DNA of 64,000 nt from assembly GCA_001643675.2 (NCBI GenBank), contig LSRY02000001.1, positions 925,501 through 989,500 of the forward strand, written 5' to 3'. This stretch comes from Monocercomonoides exilis (taxonomy: Eukaryota > Preaxostyla > Oxymonadida > Polymastigidae). The notes under the pieces were generated by a model. That model searched no databases. It had not been told where the DNA came from and was given only the letters and a program-made list of their open reading frames with translations. Shown here piece after piece: positions 12,241 through 23,500 of the stretch (position 1 is the stretch's first letter; every line of letters starts with the position of its first letter). The position numbers and the translations under genes are program-made.

Positions 12241-12800
12241 CAAAAGAATCCCTGCTTGTGCGCAGGCTCGAATCCCAGCAGGGGAAACTTTTTCAACTTC
12301 TTTTTGCTCTTCTTCTTCTTCTTCTTCTTCTTCTTCTTCTTCTTCTTCTTCTCCTTCTCCGTCTCCTTCTTCTCCTTCTTCTCCTTATTCCAGTTCTTCA
12401 TTTTAATCCTCAAATTCTCCAAAATTAAAGAATTAAACCAAATTTTCTCGTCATCTTCATCATAATCATCAATTTCCTCACCATCGTCGTCGTCTTCTTC
12501 TTCTTCCTTCTGCTTCTTCACCTCATCCTCATCATATTTCTTTTCCTGTTCTTTTAATTCTTTCTTTTCAAATTCTTCTTCTTTTTCATTTTGCCTCTTT
12601 TCTTCTTCTTCTTTTTCTTCTATCTCCAACAACTCTTCAATTAACATATCTGATAAATCAGACAATTTGATTGAATCATCTTCATTATGCACAGCGCCTC
12701 AATGAAAGCATCACTATTGCCATCGCCATTGTCTTTTTCAACTTCTTCTTTTTCTTCATTTCCTTCATTTTATTCTGAAATATTTAAATAAAAGAAAATA
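12237..12800 (-). pseudogene. Acidic coiled-coil relic 3' of relic B
   Basis: From about 12775 to 12690 one minus-strand frame encodes an acidic stretch (EEKEEVEKDNGDGNSDAFIE). Near 12690 the frame shifts and continues as IKLSDLSDMLIEELLEIEEK followed by about 100 residues of Glu/Lys/Asp and a 15-residue Lys run produced by a CTT repeat. The first part is protein-like and the last part is microsatellite. It lies downstream of relic B on the same strand and is probably its C-terminal extension. No function assigned. Confidence 0.4.
12298..12351. repeat. CTT/GAA trinucleotide microsatellite
   Basis: About 15 tandem TTC units on the plus strand followed by CTCCTT variants. It generates Ser, Leu, Phe, Lys or Glu runs in the overlapping frames, so ORFs across it are unreliable. 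Confidence 0.85.
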
Positions 12801-13025
12801 CTTTCAAAAGTTTGATTATCTATCTATTTATTTCAAAACTTTCTTTAAAAGGAAACGAACGTAATAAGAAACAGGAGAAAGAAGGCGAAGAAGGTTTCTG
12901 GACGAGCGTAAACAAATTTGCATGAAAAACTGAGAATACAAAAATCGATAGAAAAGAATGGAAGAGAAAGAAGAGGAAGAGGGGTCAAAAGAGGAAGAAG
13001 AATAATGAAAAGAAGACTACGACCT

Positions 13026-15790
13026 CTACGAGGATGGAGTCGCTAATGAAGCAGATGACAAGACAACGTCTCCCTTTCCCTGCCTGTGCCACGCCATCTC
13101 TTCATGAGACCACACCACTTGCTGCCTTTCCCCAAGGTGCAGCCCCACCAGCTCCAACAACATCGTTGTCATTCTGTACAATACCCACCGCCCTTCTTTC
13201 TTCATCACTACTGATTGCATAGACCCCTCCTGCCACATCATCACCACCTCCACCCTTCCTTCCACAGACATTTCAGAAAGCACACTCACACTTCCTTACA
13301 GTTCCTGTTCACTCTCTTCGCAATCACTCTGCATTCAGATAACGACAAAAGTGCACTCCTGCAAACTGCATCGCACACATCCAGCAGCAGCTGGCACAGC
13401 GTCAAAAAGTCGTTTCGCTTGCACGCCTCCAATATCGATGAAAATTACGACAGACAGCAGCCCGACAGCCGGTACGCATCCCGGAAGATCCGCAGCGACA
13501 GCGCCTGCGGCGTCTGCAGATAACACACACACAGAAGAGACTCCAGCTCCGAGTACGTGATCCCTCTGCACACTGCCCCTGGTGATAACAATGACGATGA
13601 CGCTGATGCTGATGATGATGAAGTAAATGGAAAGCCACTTTGTATCGCATCATGCAGTGCCTTCATCACCTCCTTCTGCTTCGATTTCTCTGCTTGGCAA
13701 CAGCTCTGCAAAAACACCCAGAAACACTACCGCGCCTGCCTCCCCCTTCTCCGACTGCAGCCCCTCAAACTCCCCAAAAAACATCTTGATCTTCTTCTCC
13801 GACGCCCTTTCTAGCGCTATGCTGAAGAACAAGAAGAACAAGAAGAGCGACAGCTTGTCTTCAATGAACTCCTCTGGCACAAACCTCCCAAACAGCCACA
13901 TCTCTGCACAATCCTTCCAGAGTTGCTCCATTTCGTTGATTGTCCCCTGCCGCTCAGCCTCACTCTTCATCTGTCCAGCGCGCTTCTCCCCCAGTCATAT
14001 ATTCTCAAAGTCCCCATTGTTCTGCCTTGGAAGAACCACACCTTCCCACCCAGCACCGTAGTCGCTCAAATCAACCAATGTCTAATGTCTATACATTCCC
14101 TGTATTGCCGGCAGCGTACACGCCTTCTTCAGTTGCTGTACTATCTATAACTGCTACTGAATTCACTGAATCGGAAAAGACGACTAATATATGTGCGACA
14201 TCTGAAGCACATGCACAGTTTCAAACGCCACCTGTTCCAGCAATAAAGACACTGCACTTATCGGACGCTCCATCGTTTCTTCTTATGATGCCTTCATTTT
14301 CTTCTGCTCCTTCACTTTCTGCAGCACCATCAGCATCTTCATTTTCCTTCTCCATCTTGTTCATCTTCTGCTGCACCGTTGTATCTGCTCTTCCACCACC
14401 TCCTCCAACATCGCTGTTTATTTTTTTATCGCAACACTCACCCCGCTCCCAACTTTCACAAAAACCCCCTCCCCTTGAGATCTGTCACAAGCATCGCGGC
14501 ACTTCCATCCCCGATGCTCCCTGCAAATTTCTCCTTGTGCGTTTCACACAGCCCTAACAGCAGAATCAACAAAGCTGCAGACAGAATCATTCATCTACAT
14601 ACAGACACCAACAAAGAATGCGTTACAAGAGGCATCCCTGCCCCTGCCCCTGCCCCTGCTCCAGCCCCAACTCCTGCGCTTGACACTGTTCCCTCGCTGT
14701 TCTCACTCATCACCCCTCCCTGCTATGTCCGCCTCTTCTTCTCCTTCTCAATCCCCACAACAATCAGCTCTGCCTTCTCCTTTATGGCTTCAAACAGTCC
14801 CTTCGGATTTTTCATCTCTGCATTGTACTTCTCACTCAGCTCCAGGATCTTCCTCTCCCGCATATGGATGATCTTGTCCTTCTTCTGCCCTACTCTTTTT
14901 TCCACAAATCAGCTTCAAAAGCCACTTGTCTTTTCAAATATATTGCGAACTCATGTTGATCTCCATTAACTTTTTCTCCGTCTCCTGTTTTATCCTTTCA
15001 TCTTCTTCTCTTTTTCCATGTTCTTCTCCCTTTTCTTCTCCCTCTTTGCCTCCCTCTTTTCCTTCCTCTTCTGCTTCTTCTGATTCTTTTTGCTCCTCCA
15101 GCACAGCCAGCGCAATCGCTGCTGGTGACAGAACCACATCCTCCATCCTCAGCCCCACCTCCTCCATTCCCTTCTCCACAATCTTCCCCACTTTGCACAC
15201 TGCAGCCTCTTTCCCTGTCGCTTCATCTTTCAACTTCACCTCCACAGGCCTCGACTTCTGCTAAAAGGGATTCCAGCAGTGCAACCTCAGATGGCAGCAG
15301 CGACGTGTCAAACAGATCTTAGATTGACTTTTTCTCATCATATCTGCCTCCGCAATGATCCGCTTCCTCCCCGACTTCTTTCTCACTGATGCTGCAACTG
15401 AATGAAGCCGCGCCACCAGCGGAACCGAAAGCATCACCGAAAGCGTCACAGCCTGCCACGCCACAACATATCCACGCGGCGTCTGCAGTGCTCGCGTCGA
15501 TAGCAGCAGCTGCAGCGACAGCGGCATGTACCGCCCATTCACTCCAGCCGCCTCTGACATCACAATCCGCAGCCGTCTCTTGATGTCGTCCATTGCTTCT
15601 GCCGATGTGTATGACGCCGCCACCTCCGACACATCCAAAGGGTCAATCACAAGCTCCGATAATGATGGCTGTTCATCTTCTTCCGCCTTCTTCTCTTCGC
15701 TTCTCCGCCTCAGGAATGGCGAAGTTGATCAGCGTGCTATTCCAGTTGAAGAAGACGAAGAAGACAAAGGCGCTGAGCGAAGAGACAACT
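13026..15790 (-). pseudogene. Decayed membrane-protein gene, copy B (paralogue of copy A)
   Basis: Minus-strand fragments parallel copy A in order. They are: a hydrophobic helix containing FVFFVFFNW (about 15790-15700); a segment with EAMDDIKRRLRIVMSEA and a second hydrophobic stretch (15650-15261); a charged coil with VCKVGKIVEKGMEEVGLRMEDVV (15245-14934); ERKILELSEKYNAEM (14905-14723); ERASEKKIKMFFGEFE (13970-13650); SELESLLCV (13717-13445); and an end with HEEMAWHRQGKGDVVLSSAS (13289-13026). Fragments sit in different frames with stops between. Copy B is better preserved than A in the middle. An ectodomain relic lies upstream on the same strand at 17.5-18.6 kb, so the ancestral gene may have been a beta-helix protein with a long cytoplasmic domain. 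Confidence 0.6.
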
Positions 15791-15799
15791 GAATTGCTT

Positions 15800-17486
15800 C
15801 CACTCTCGCAAGAAGCTTATTGAAACAACTTAACTCACAAAAATACAACACCTTCTGTGCAACATACACTTGATCAATGTTCAAATAAGAACGTCAAACA
15901 TCACAGAAATTTATTTTTTATATCTAATTGAAAAAAAGGAACAGAATTTCTTTTAGAAGGAAATTGAAATGAGAAGAAAAGATGAATATAATAGAAAATG
16001 AAAAATTGAAAGCTATTTAAGATATGATTCATGATTTGATTCAAGACATTTGATACCATTTCTTTGAAATTTCAAAAAAATTTCATTTAATTATTAGAAG
16101 TTTATGTTATTCTTCACTCTTTTATTATAACATTAAAAATTGCTCAATATTAACAGCTTTTTGAAATTCTTTTAATTTCATTGAGGACAGTATCGATAAC
16201 ATTTTCCTGTTTAATAATTTCTCATAAAAATTCACACATAAAGTCAAGTTAAAAACTGTTTGTTATTCAATATAGGAAAATATTTAAAAAGAAGTCTCCC
16301 TTCAGATAATCGAAACGTTTATTCGAACATTTGAAATGCAAACAAAGAAATATGAACAAATTGTTCAGTTGCTTCAAAGTACAAGAAAATTATATCGAAT
16401 AACATAAATATGATTAAGCAGTGAAAATGATATTTGAAATCTGTTTTATTGTAACGTAACATTTGAGGATAGGGCAACAAAACTCAATAAAATAACATTC
16501 AGCAATATATGATGGGAACGGAATGATCAACATTTTTTGATCAATTGAGATCAAATTTTCAGATCAGTTAAACGTTTGCGACTTTTCAAAAAGAATGACC
16601 CATATCTCAAAATTTTAGGTTTGGAGTTTTATCATCTCATATCAAGGAACATAATCGATTTTATATATTTTCATTTGCTTCATTCAATTATTCAACAGTT
16701 TCACAATATCATTTTTGAACGCCAATATTCAAAACATTAAAAATTTTTGTGCTTCAATGATGTTTGATTTAATTTTTGGTTAAAATTAGGATATAAATTA
16801 TCTTATTTGAAAGCAATTCAATCATTTTGGATATATTGAAATTTCTGATCAATTGACGGAAATTTCAATTTGAATTCTATCAATGAACATTTGGATTCTC
16901 TAAGAAGAATCAAAATAAATGAAGTGATAAAATATCTGCTCCTGTGCGTGATATGAAAGAGGTGCAACTCGCACTTGATGATTTTTTCAACTGTGAGGAA
17001 ACAACAAATACAATAATTAATGAAAGCTCCTTGAAGCAGACATTATTCAAATTGACATTGGTTTATGAACAAGCTTCTATGAATTAGAGGACTGCTTCGA
17101 GCTCAAACAAAAACAACGATAAAGATGACGAAGATGAAAAGGACAAAGCTGAAGAAGGGAAAGAAAATTGCTTATGCAAATGCTTCAGCTTATGTGATCA
17201 AAATGATTCGTGTTTGTTGATCACTGAGAAAGAAATATGTCAAAAATAAAAATAAAAATAAAAACAATTGCTCTCAATACAGACCACGTTATTTCTCAAC
17301 TGTAAAGGCTCTTCAGACGTGATTGCGCAGTCACAGAAGGTCAAACTTCCACTTGCCATGCAAAAGATAGAGTGATACGATGAAACAAACCCTGGCGCAA
17401 AGACGATGTTTTATTTCAAAAACTGGCTTTCCAGCGAAGAGGATTCAACAAAATTCGATTTTTCATCTAATTTTGTGATTTCCGAG
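15800..17486. other. AT-rich spacer between two relics
   Basis: No gene is visible. It contains the 27-bp repeat (16509-16535) shared with 7550-7576 and the 28-bp repeat (16578-16605) found inverted at 10267-10294. A short charged stretch around 17090-17190 may be a scrap of a coding region. Confidence 0.5.
16509..16535 (+). repeat. 27-bp direct repeat of 7550-7576
   Basis: ATGATGGGAACGGAATGATC... is identical in both places. Each copy lies 0.7-0.8 kb upstream of a copy of the same decayed gene, so it most simply marks a shared duplicated flank rather than a separate element. Confidence 0.65.
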
Positions 17487-18605
17487 TTAAATAAAACGAC
17501 AGCCTGCGTGTCTTCCAATAGCCTGAACTGTCTCAGATAAAATGTCTATCTCTGCTAAAACAGCTGCCTTCTTCACCGTCAGCACGTTCTGGTACGGCTC
17601 GTAGTTCAGATGCCGCACAGCCTCGCTCAGCGTCTCACACGGGTCTTCCCTTCGCCCACAGTCCTTCTCGTTCTTCCCTTTCTCTCCTGACACAAATATC
17701 TACTCTGACTTGTTGAACACAATAAATGGCACCAAATCAATCGGCTCGTAATGAACCTTGTCCAACCCGAAGATCGCATTTTTTCTGTCAAAGGCCAACT
17801 CGCTGAAATCCATCACAAACAGCGCCTCGTTGATATCATCAATCGATCGGCAGGCAATGGAAAAATCCTTCGCCAAACTCGCTCTGTTCAAAGAAAACAG
17901 AATTATCCGAAATTTGATTGGCAGCGCCTTCGCTTTCTCTGAAGATGAGCATCTGAATGTTCTAAATTGTCAAAACAGCTTTATGTTGTTCCACTAACGT
18001 TTCTTTCATGTTTCGATCTAATTCTGTGATTATTAGAACTCATCCGTTCAGATATTTCTCCTTTCACATGGACGCCTCTTTCCAGCAAAAGTTCAATTTT
18101 TGTATATCAGCCTTTATCGCTCAATGAAGATGTCAATCCATCCAAACAGCAGTTCGCAAATTGACAGATGCACATTAAGCAGAACAGATTCACTTAGAAA
18201 ACATTTTTCATTCATCATCAGATCGACAGCCTTGTTGAAATAGCTTTTGTCAGACCTAACCAGAATATTCGTTTTATCCTCAAATTGTTTCGCAAATGCA
18301 AACAACTCAGAATTCACTCCCTTCCTCAGATCATTAACCATAATGAACATGTCTCTTCCCTGGTGTGCCTTGTTTCCTCCAACGCTTATCTCTGCAAATG
18401 AATATCTGTCATTGTTGTCTGTTACACCGTCTTATTGATTTCTCCGTCACATCTTTTTAATATCGTGTGTATACCGTTTGTTATTCCCACATTGCTCATT
18501 TTCAGCTGCCCATCTGCCCCTTTCAGCTCAAAAGACATCGCTCCTCCCTTTTTGCATCCTTCTGAGCCAAGTGTTTGGAACGTGCACCCAACAACTTCGA
18601 TTTCG
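17487..18605 (-). pseudogene. Relic of a beta-helix surface protein gene
   Basis: Minus-strand fragments include a 3' piece (17690-17487) reading IFVSGEKGKNEKDCGRREDP followed by C and a TLSEAVRHL tail. This is the CG-x-PC module of the intact surface genes and its spacing matches their third module closely. It is separated by a single TAG from an upstream fragment (17891-17700), and earlier fragments at 18350-18114 show the same style of short hydrophobic strands. Stops and frame shifts show it is dead. It lies upstream of relic B on the same strand. Confidence 0.65.
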
Positions 18606-20556
18606 TAGCTATTTTGGAGAGAGAATATCGAAGATCACATATTTGATGCTCCGTTGATGAAGATGTTGAATGAAAAAGAGTTCAACGAAAGAATTGCTGA
18701 GTATGAATCTTTTTCTTTTAATTTATTGTTTTTTGGTTTTCTCCATTTAAATAACAAACAAGTCATTGAACAAATTAATGTCTGGATATTAAAGAAAGAT
18801 TTTTGTCTTATAATAAACATGAGCTTCGACGTTATCAAAGAAAACAATAAAAAGATTGAACTTTGCCTTTGGATTTAAATTAATTTTAAGATTTGAACAA
18901 ACTGTAATCTTTTGATAATTGATAATTTTTTTAATGTTTGAAAATTTTGCACATATTTTTGTGCTCAAAATAACCTGCGAAATAGAAAAAAGTCAATTGT
19001 GCTTCTTTCGTTCGAAAAAACAGAAAAAAATATTAATACATTAATGATTTGTGTTAATCAAAAAATGATCACAACAAAAGGAAGTGTATGAAAATATACA
19101 ACGTATTCAATTATGAAATAATGAAAGAATAAAAAACAAGGGAAGTTAGAAAATATTTATGGGATAGATCGATTGAAAAATGGATTGTTCAAAACAATGC
19201 ATTTTCGAAAGATAGAACTAATTTTAAATAAATTATCATAACAAGTTTTATCGTGTACGACATCAGAAATATTTTTTATCGATGGTCCATATCCTTGGAA
19301 CTTGCCAAAATCACCCATATGAAAATATTATTTTTTTTGGAAATTTTTACAAAAGGAAGTTATCAAAAAAATTTAGACATTTGTCTCATTTCAAGAAGCT
19401 GAATTCAAATATTTTTCACATAAGAATTAATCAATAAACACACTTTCAGAATTCTTTTATTGTTTAAGACTGTTCATCAGAATTATTTTCAATGCGAATA
19501 ATTTTTTTTGATTGAAAAATGTATAATCTCACAATAAGAGATGAATTCACTTGAAAATTATCCTATTTCAAGGATGAAGATTTATTTCGAAAAATCAAAA
19601 AATTTTATGTTTATTGACAAAAAATAAATTTGGAGGTTCAAATTTACTTCATTTTCACAAATATTGACTGAATACAGTATTTTCTTCACTTTTCACCAAT
19701 CAACCAATTTCCAATTTTTCACAAAAAAGAATTTTTTTTTTCTCAATTTTTAAAAATTTGAATAAAAAGCATTTCAATTTTGAACAATATTTAATTCAAA
19801 TTCGGTTTTCTTATTGTGTTCATATGAAGAATTTTCATTTTTCAAGATTTTGGTTTTTCTTAATTCTCACGAATATTTTCGTCAATAATTTAGTTATTCT
19901 GCACATTTTTTGTATGAGAATGCCATTCTAATGGTTTGATGATTCCAGAAAAAGTTATGAACAAATCTTTGTTTTTTTATAAATACAAGAATATTGCCTC
20001 ATATTTGAAAAAATTATTTTTTTAAAAAATTAAAAACAATACTTAAATATTCGAAAAATATAATGTTAAAAAAAATATGTTAAAGATTTATAATAACCCA
20101 CAAAAAGAATCATCACACAAATGAGACATATTATTGAAATAATCATCATGGATAAAACTTGGATAAGTGTATTGTGAAGCAATAAAAAGAAGTAAAATTC
20201 CAACAAACTGCTTTTCCTTTGCAATATTATCACATAACGACAAATCAAAATTAGTACATAAATATTCGTCAAAACAGTAAAATTCAAAACAATAAAAAAC
20301 TTTGAATTCAAAGAAAATACTGTTGAAAAATCTGCATTTTTAAACAACAGCGAACGTCAAATGCATAATTGTTGAAATGAAATACACAAATTTATTTATT
20401 GTAAGTTATAGCTTGATTCAAACATACACATATCAGAAAAATAAATAAAAAACGAAGAAATGAAGATTGCTGAAAAAAAAAAAAAGACAGAAAGAAAAGA
20501 CATGAAAGTCAAACGAATAAATTAACCAAAACGAGGAAAAAAGACAAAATATAAAA
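18606..20556. other. AT-rich spacer with the right arm of the inverted repeat
   Basis: About 80% A+T by eye, with homopolymer runs. A 93-codon hydrophobic ORF at 20347-20066 (minus) is most likely a consequence of base composition. The 178-bp repeat arm at 19129-19306 is the only structured feature. Confidence 0.5.
19129..19306 (-). repeat. 178-bp inverted repeat, right arm
   Basis: Reverse complement of 10089-10266, gap-free. It is followed at 19308-19320 by AAATCACCCATATG, which resembles the CATATG-ended element termini at 2.3-2.8 kb. This hints that the repeat may sit beside or inside such an element. Confidence 0.85.
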
Positions 20557-23500
20557 TTAATCTTCAAGAAATGGCTCTTGCATGTCTAATGGAACATCAA
20601 TCGGTTTTGTTGTTGTGCCATAATCATAAGCATTACTTGAATAAACCGAGCCATCTTTCCCCTTTTCCATCTTTCCAGGAATACTCGAATTAATCGAACT
20701 TAGCAAACTCTGCTTTTCCTTGAATTCATCAACAAGCACTTTTTTCTTCCAATGCCTTCGCACAAGTAACAATATGACTGCAAACGCAATGGCAGCGGAC
20801 ACAGTACACGTGACAACAATTGTTATCATTGTTCTCTCGTTAAACTCTTCTGTTTCTTTTCCTTCACAAATGAGTAGCGGAACTGTTGTCATATTTTTAT
20901 TTAATGAACGCAAATCACTGAACGTAAGCGCAGCATACACCGCTGCTCCGTCAGAACGCTCAAAGATATCCTTCGGAAAATATCCGGTAATCGTATTTTC
21001 GAAGCTGCAGTCCAGATTGGTTGTAAGCTTACTTTCGAGTAATTCACTTGTTGAATTTCCATTGATCGTTCTGTAAACAAGTATCACCATGGAAAAGAAA
21101 CAGTGGACAAGGCACTTTCCTGTTAGAGTCACTTCGTACACTTCTCCAATCTTCGTTAACGATGCATTCTCAGTCCGAGGTGTTAACATACTCGACATCA
21201 TATCAGAGGGAAACCCAACAAGCAAGCAATTGTCGTTTTCTATCCAGAAATTGTCCGGAAGTTCCTCGTTGATTTTTTCTTCCCTACGACTGCTTTGCGC
21301 GTCAATGCTTGATTTTTTACTTTCGATTTTTGATTCAAAATTTATTGAGCTTCCAGTACCTTTGACAAGCTCAATAGTACCTTTATCATCATTTTCCTGT
21401 GATGTGTCGCTTTTGCATATAATGTTGTGAGCAACGCTCGGAAATGCCTCCAATTCAACAGAGTTCCCTTTCAACGATTCAGGATCGATAGACAGATAGC
21501 TGTTTTCAGAGTAAATAGCTCCCTCAAGCTTTGTTCTGAACGATGCATTGCGCACATACGCAAAGCTATCAACAAAACTCAAAAAAGAGCTACTCCAAAA
21601 ACAAATGTCATTTGAGTTGTCTTTCTGCATATAATCAGTTGAAGAATGCGCATTCACATATAAAAAGCTGCAACCTGTTATTTCAGCACAGCTACATCCA
21701 CTTGCATCCAAAAAGAAGCCTTTTCTAGGAATATGCGAAGTGAGAGAGACGTTTGTATCAATGAATTGAAGAGGAACACGAAGAGGAATCGAAGACTTCT
21801 CATTGTGCGATGAAGTGTTCAGATTTGAATGAGAAGAAGATGATGTCTGAGGAAGTGAAGAAATGCTTGAGGAAATGAAAGAAGATGTTGAGGTTGATAG
21901 TGAAGTGGATTCTGTAAAGTGTTGATGAGCACTGCTTTCACAAGCTTTCTTTTCCTTAACGGAAAACACAATCAGAGATTTTCTGTCATTTACAGTTATG
22001 TTATTCACGCTGCATTCCTTCAGCCGTACATTCACTTTTCGTTCATCTTCCAGCTGCGAGCAATCAATAAAACAAGTGCTGCCATAAAACAGCACCTCAT
22101 TCAGGCACACAAAATAGCACGAAAGAGTTCCAGATTCAATTTTGAATACAGTTGGAATGGCTGTCAGCTCCTTTGCTGAGGTAACAGTGCACTTCTCAAC
22201 CACAAAGGTACCCTCATTGCTGATAAAAAAGAGACAACTCGCAGGCAAATCTGCACTGACCTTCACATTCGTCTTATTCAGCACGCATTTTCCTTCGATC
22301 ACGATATGTGCATCAATTGGTCCATCACCTTCTCTCCGCACATATGTTCTTCCAAGTGCATTTTGTTCATTTGCTGAATGTTGGATGTAATCTAATTGCA
22401 GCCCTGCATCTTCAGTCTCTCCTTCCACCAAAAGTGATTTCCATGTTACTGAAAAATAAAGTGATGGGTTTCCAATCACTCGAATCGTAAGTTGTTCATC
22501 TTCATCTTCTGAAGGTTGATAAGATAAATGGGCCATTGCATAATTGACCGTGTGGCACGGATTGTCTTCATCTCCACAGAAAAAGATGTCCCATCCTTCG
22601 ACTTGTTCAGCAGCTCTTCTGTTTGAATTTAGTGAATTATCGTTTGATGAATGCCAGAAAGAAGATGAAGAGGAGGATGAAATTGTCCCAGTTTGATACT
22701 TTTTTGCAGGAGCATCAAATCCGCTAACATAAACTACAGCATTTCGAAATGTTAAAAATTCCAGAAAATCAACAGTTTTGCCATCTTTTTCACTTTCTGC
22801 TGCGATCGAGTTTTGCTCTCTCCAAAGTGGATGATGGAAATTGATTCCAAATTTCTTCGATTCGTCTTTGTTCATGATGCTTGCACATCTGAAGAATATG
22901 TCACTTCCAGTATTTGCCTTGTTTTCGAACAAGCAAACGTCCTGAAACACAAAAGGAAACGTTGACGAATCGAATGCCAAATAGATTGCTCCTCCTTTCG
23001 TTTCCTTCTCATAAAGTTGTGTGTCAAGACCATCATGACAGAATGTGCAATTTTTGAGCAAAAGTTCCGAACTCTCTTCAGCTTCATCGTTTTCAGAAGT
23101 TGTTGAAGAACCTTTTCCGTCTTGCTTTTTCTCGCTCCAGTGAATGCATCCGCCATAAGGTTCAAAATCATCAGGACACACAAACCCACTGAACGATGAG
23201 TTGTGCAATTCGAGCTTTTGCCGAGTGCTTTCTCTGCTTCGAAGAAACCGCCCTTCTACAATTGTCTCATCTGCATTTTGAGAAGATCTCTCTGAATCTG
23301 CCTGGTTATCCGTTTTGACACACGAAAAATTAGATATAAATATATTTTTAACATTCTGCTCGTTCTTCTTTTTCGGATTGCAAGACAAGCTGTAAGCAAC
23401 AAAGATCAAATCATGATTTATTCGCACATTTTCTATAAAAACATTTTTCATTTGCAGCAAATCCATGCTATCTCCCAAGTTGAACATTGCCCGTGTAATC

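Noticed and set aside
12248-12300. tRNA-like hairpin: CCCTGCT and AGCAGGG flanking CTCGAAT, followed by CTTTTTC
   Set aside because: The 7-bp stem and the T-loop-like CTCGAAT with a T run resemble a tRNA 3' end. The T-stem does not pair, there is no D or anticodon arm, and only 20 nt lie between the stems.
20066-20347. 93-codon hydrophobic minus-strand ORF
   Set aside because: Ile/Leu/Phe-rich translation is expected from AT-rich DNA. No splice partner or recognisable motif.
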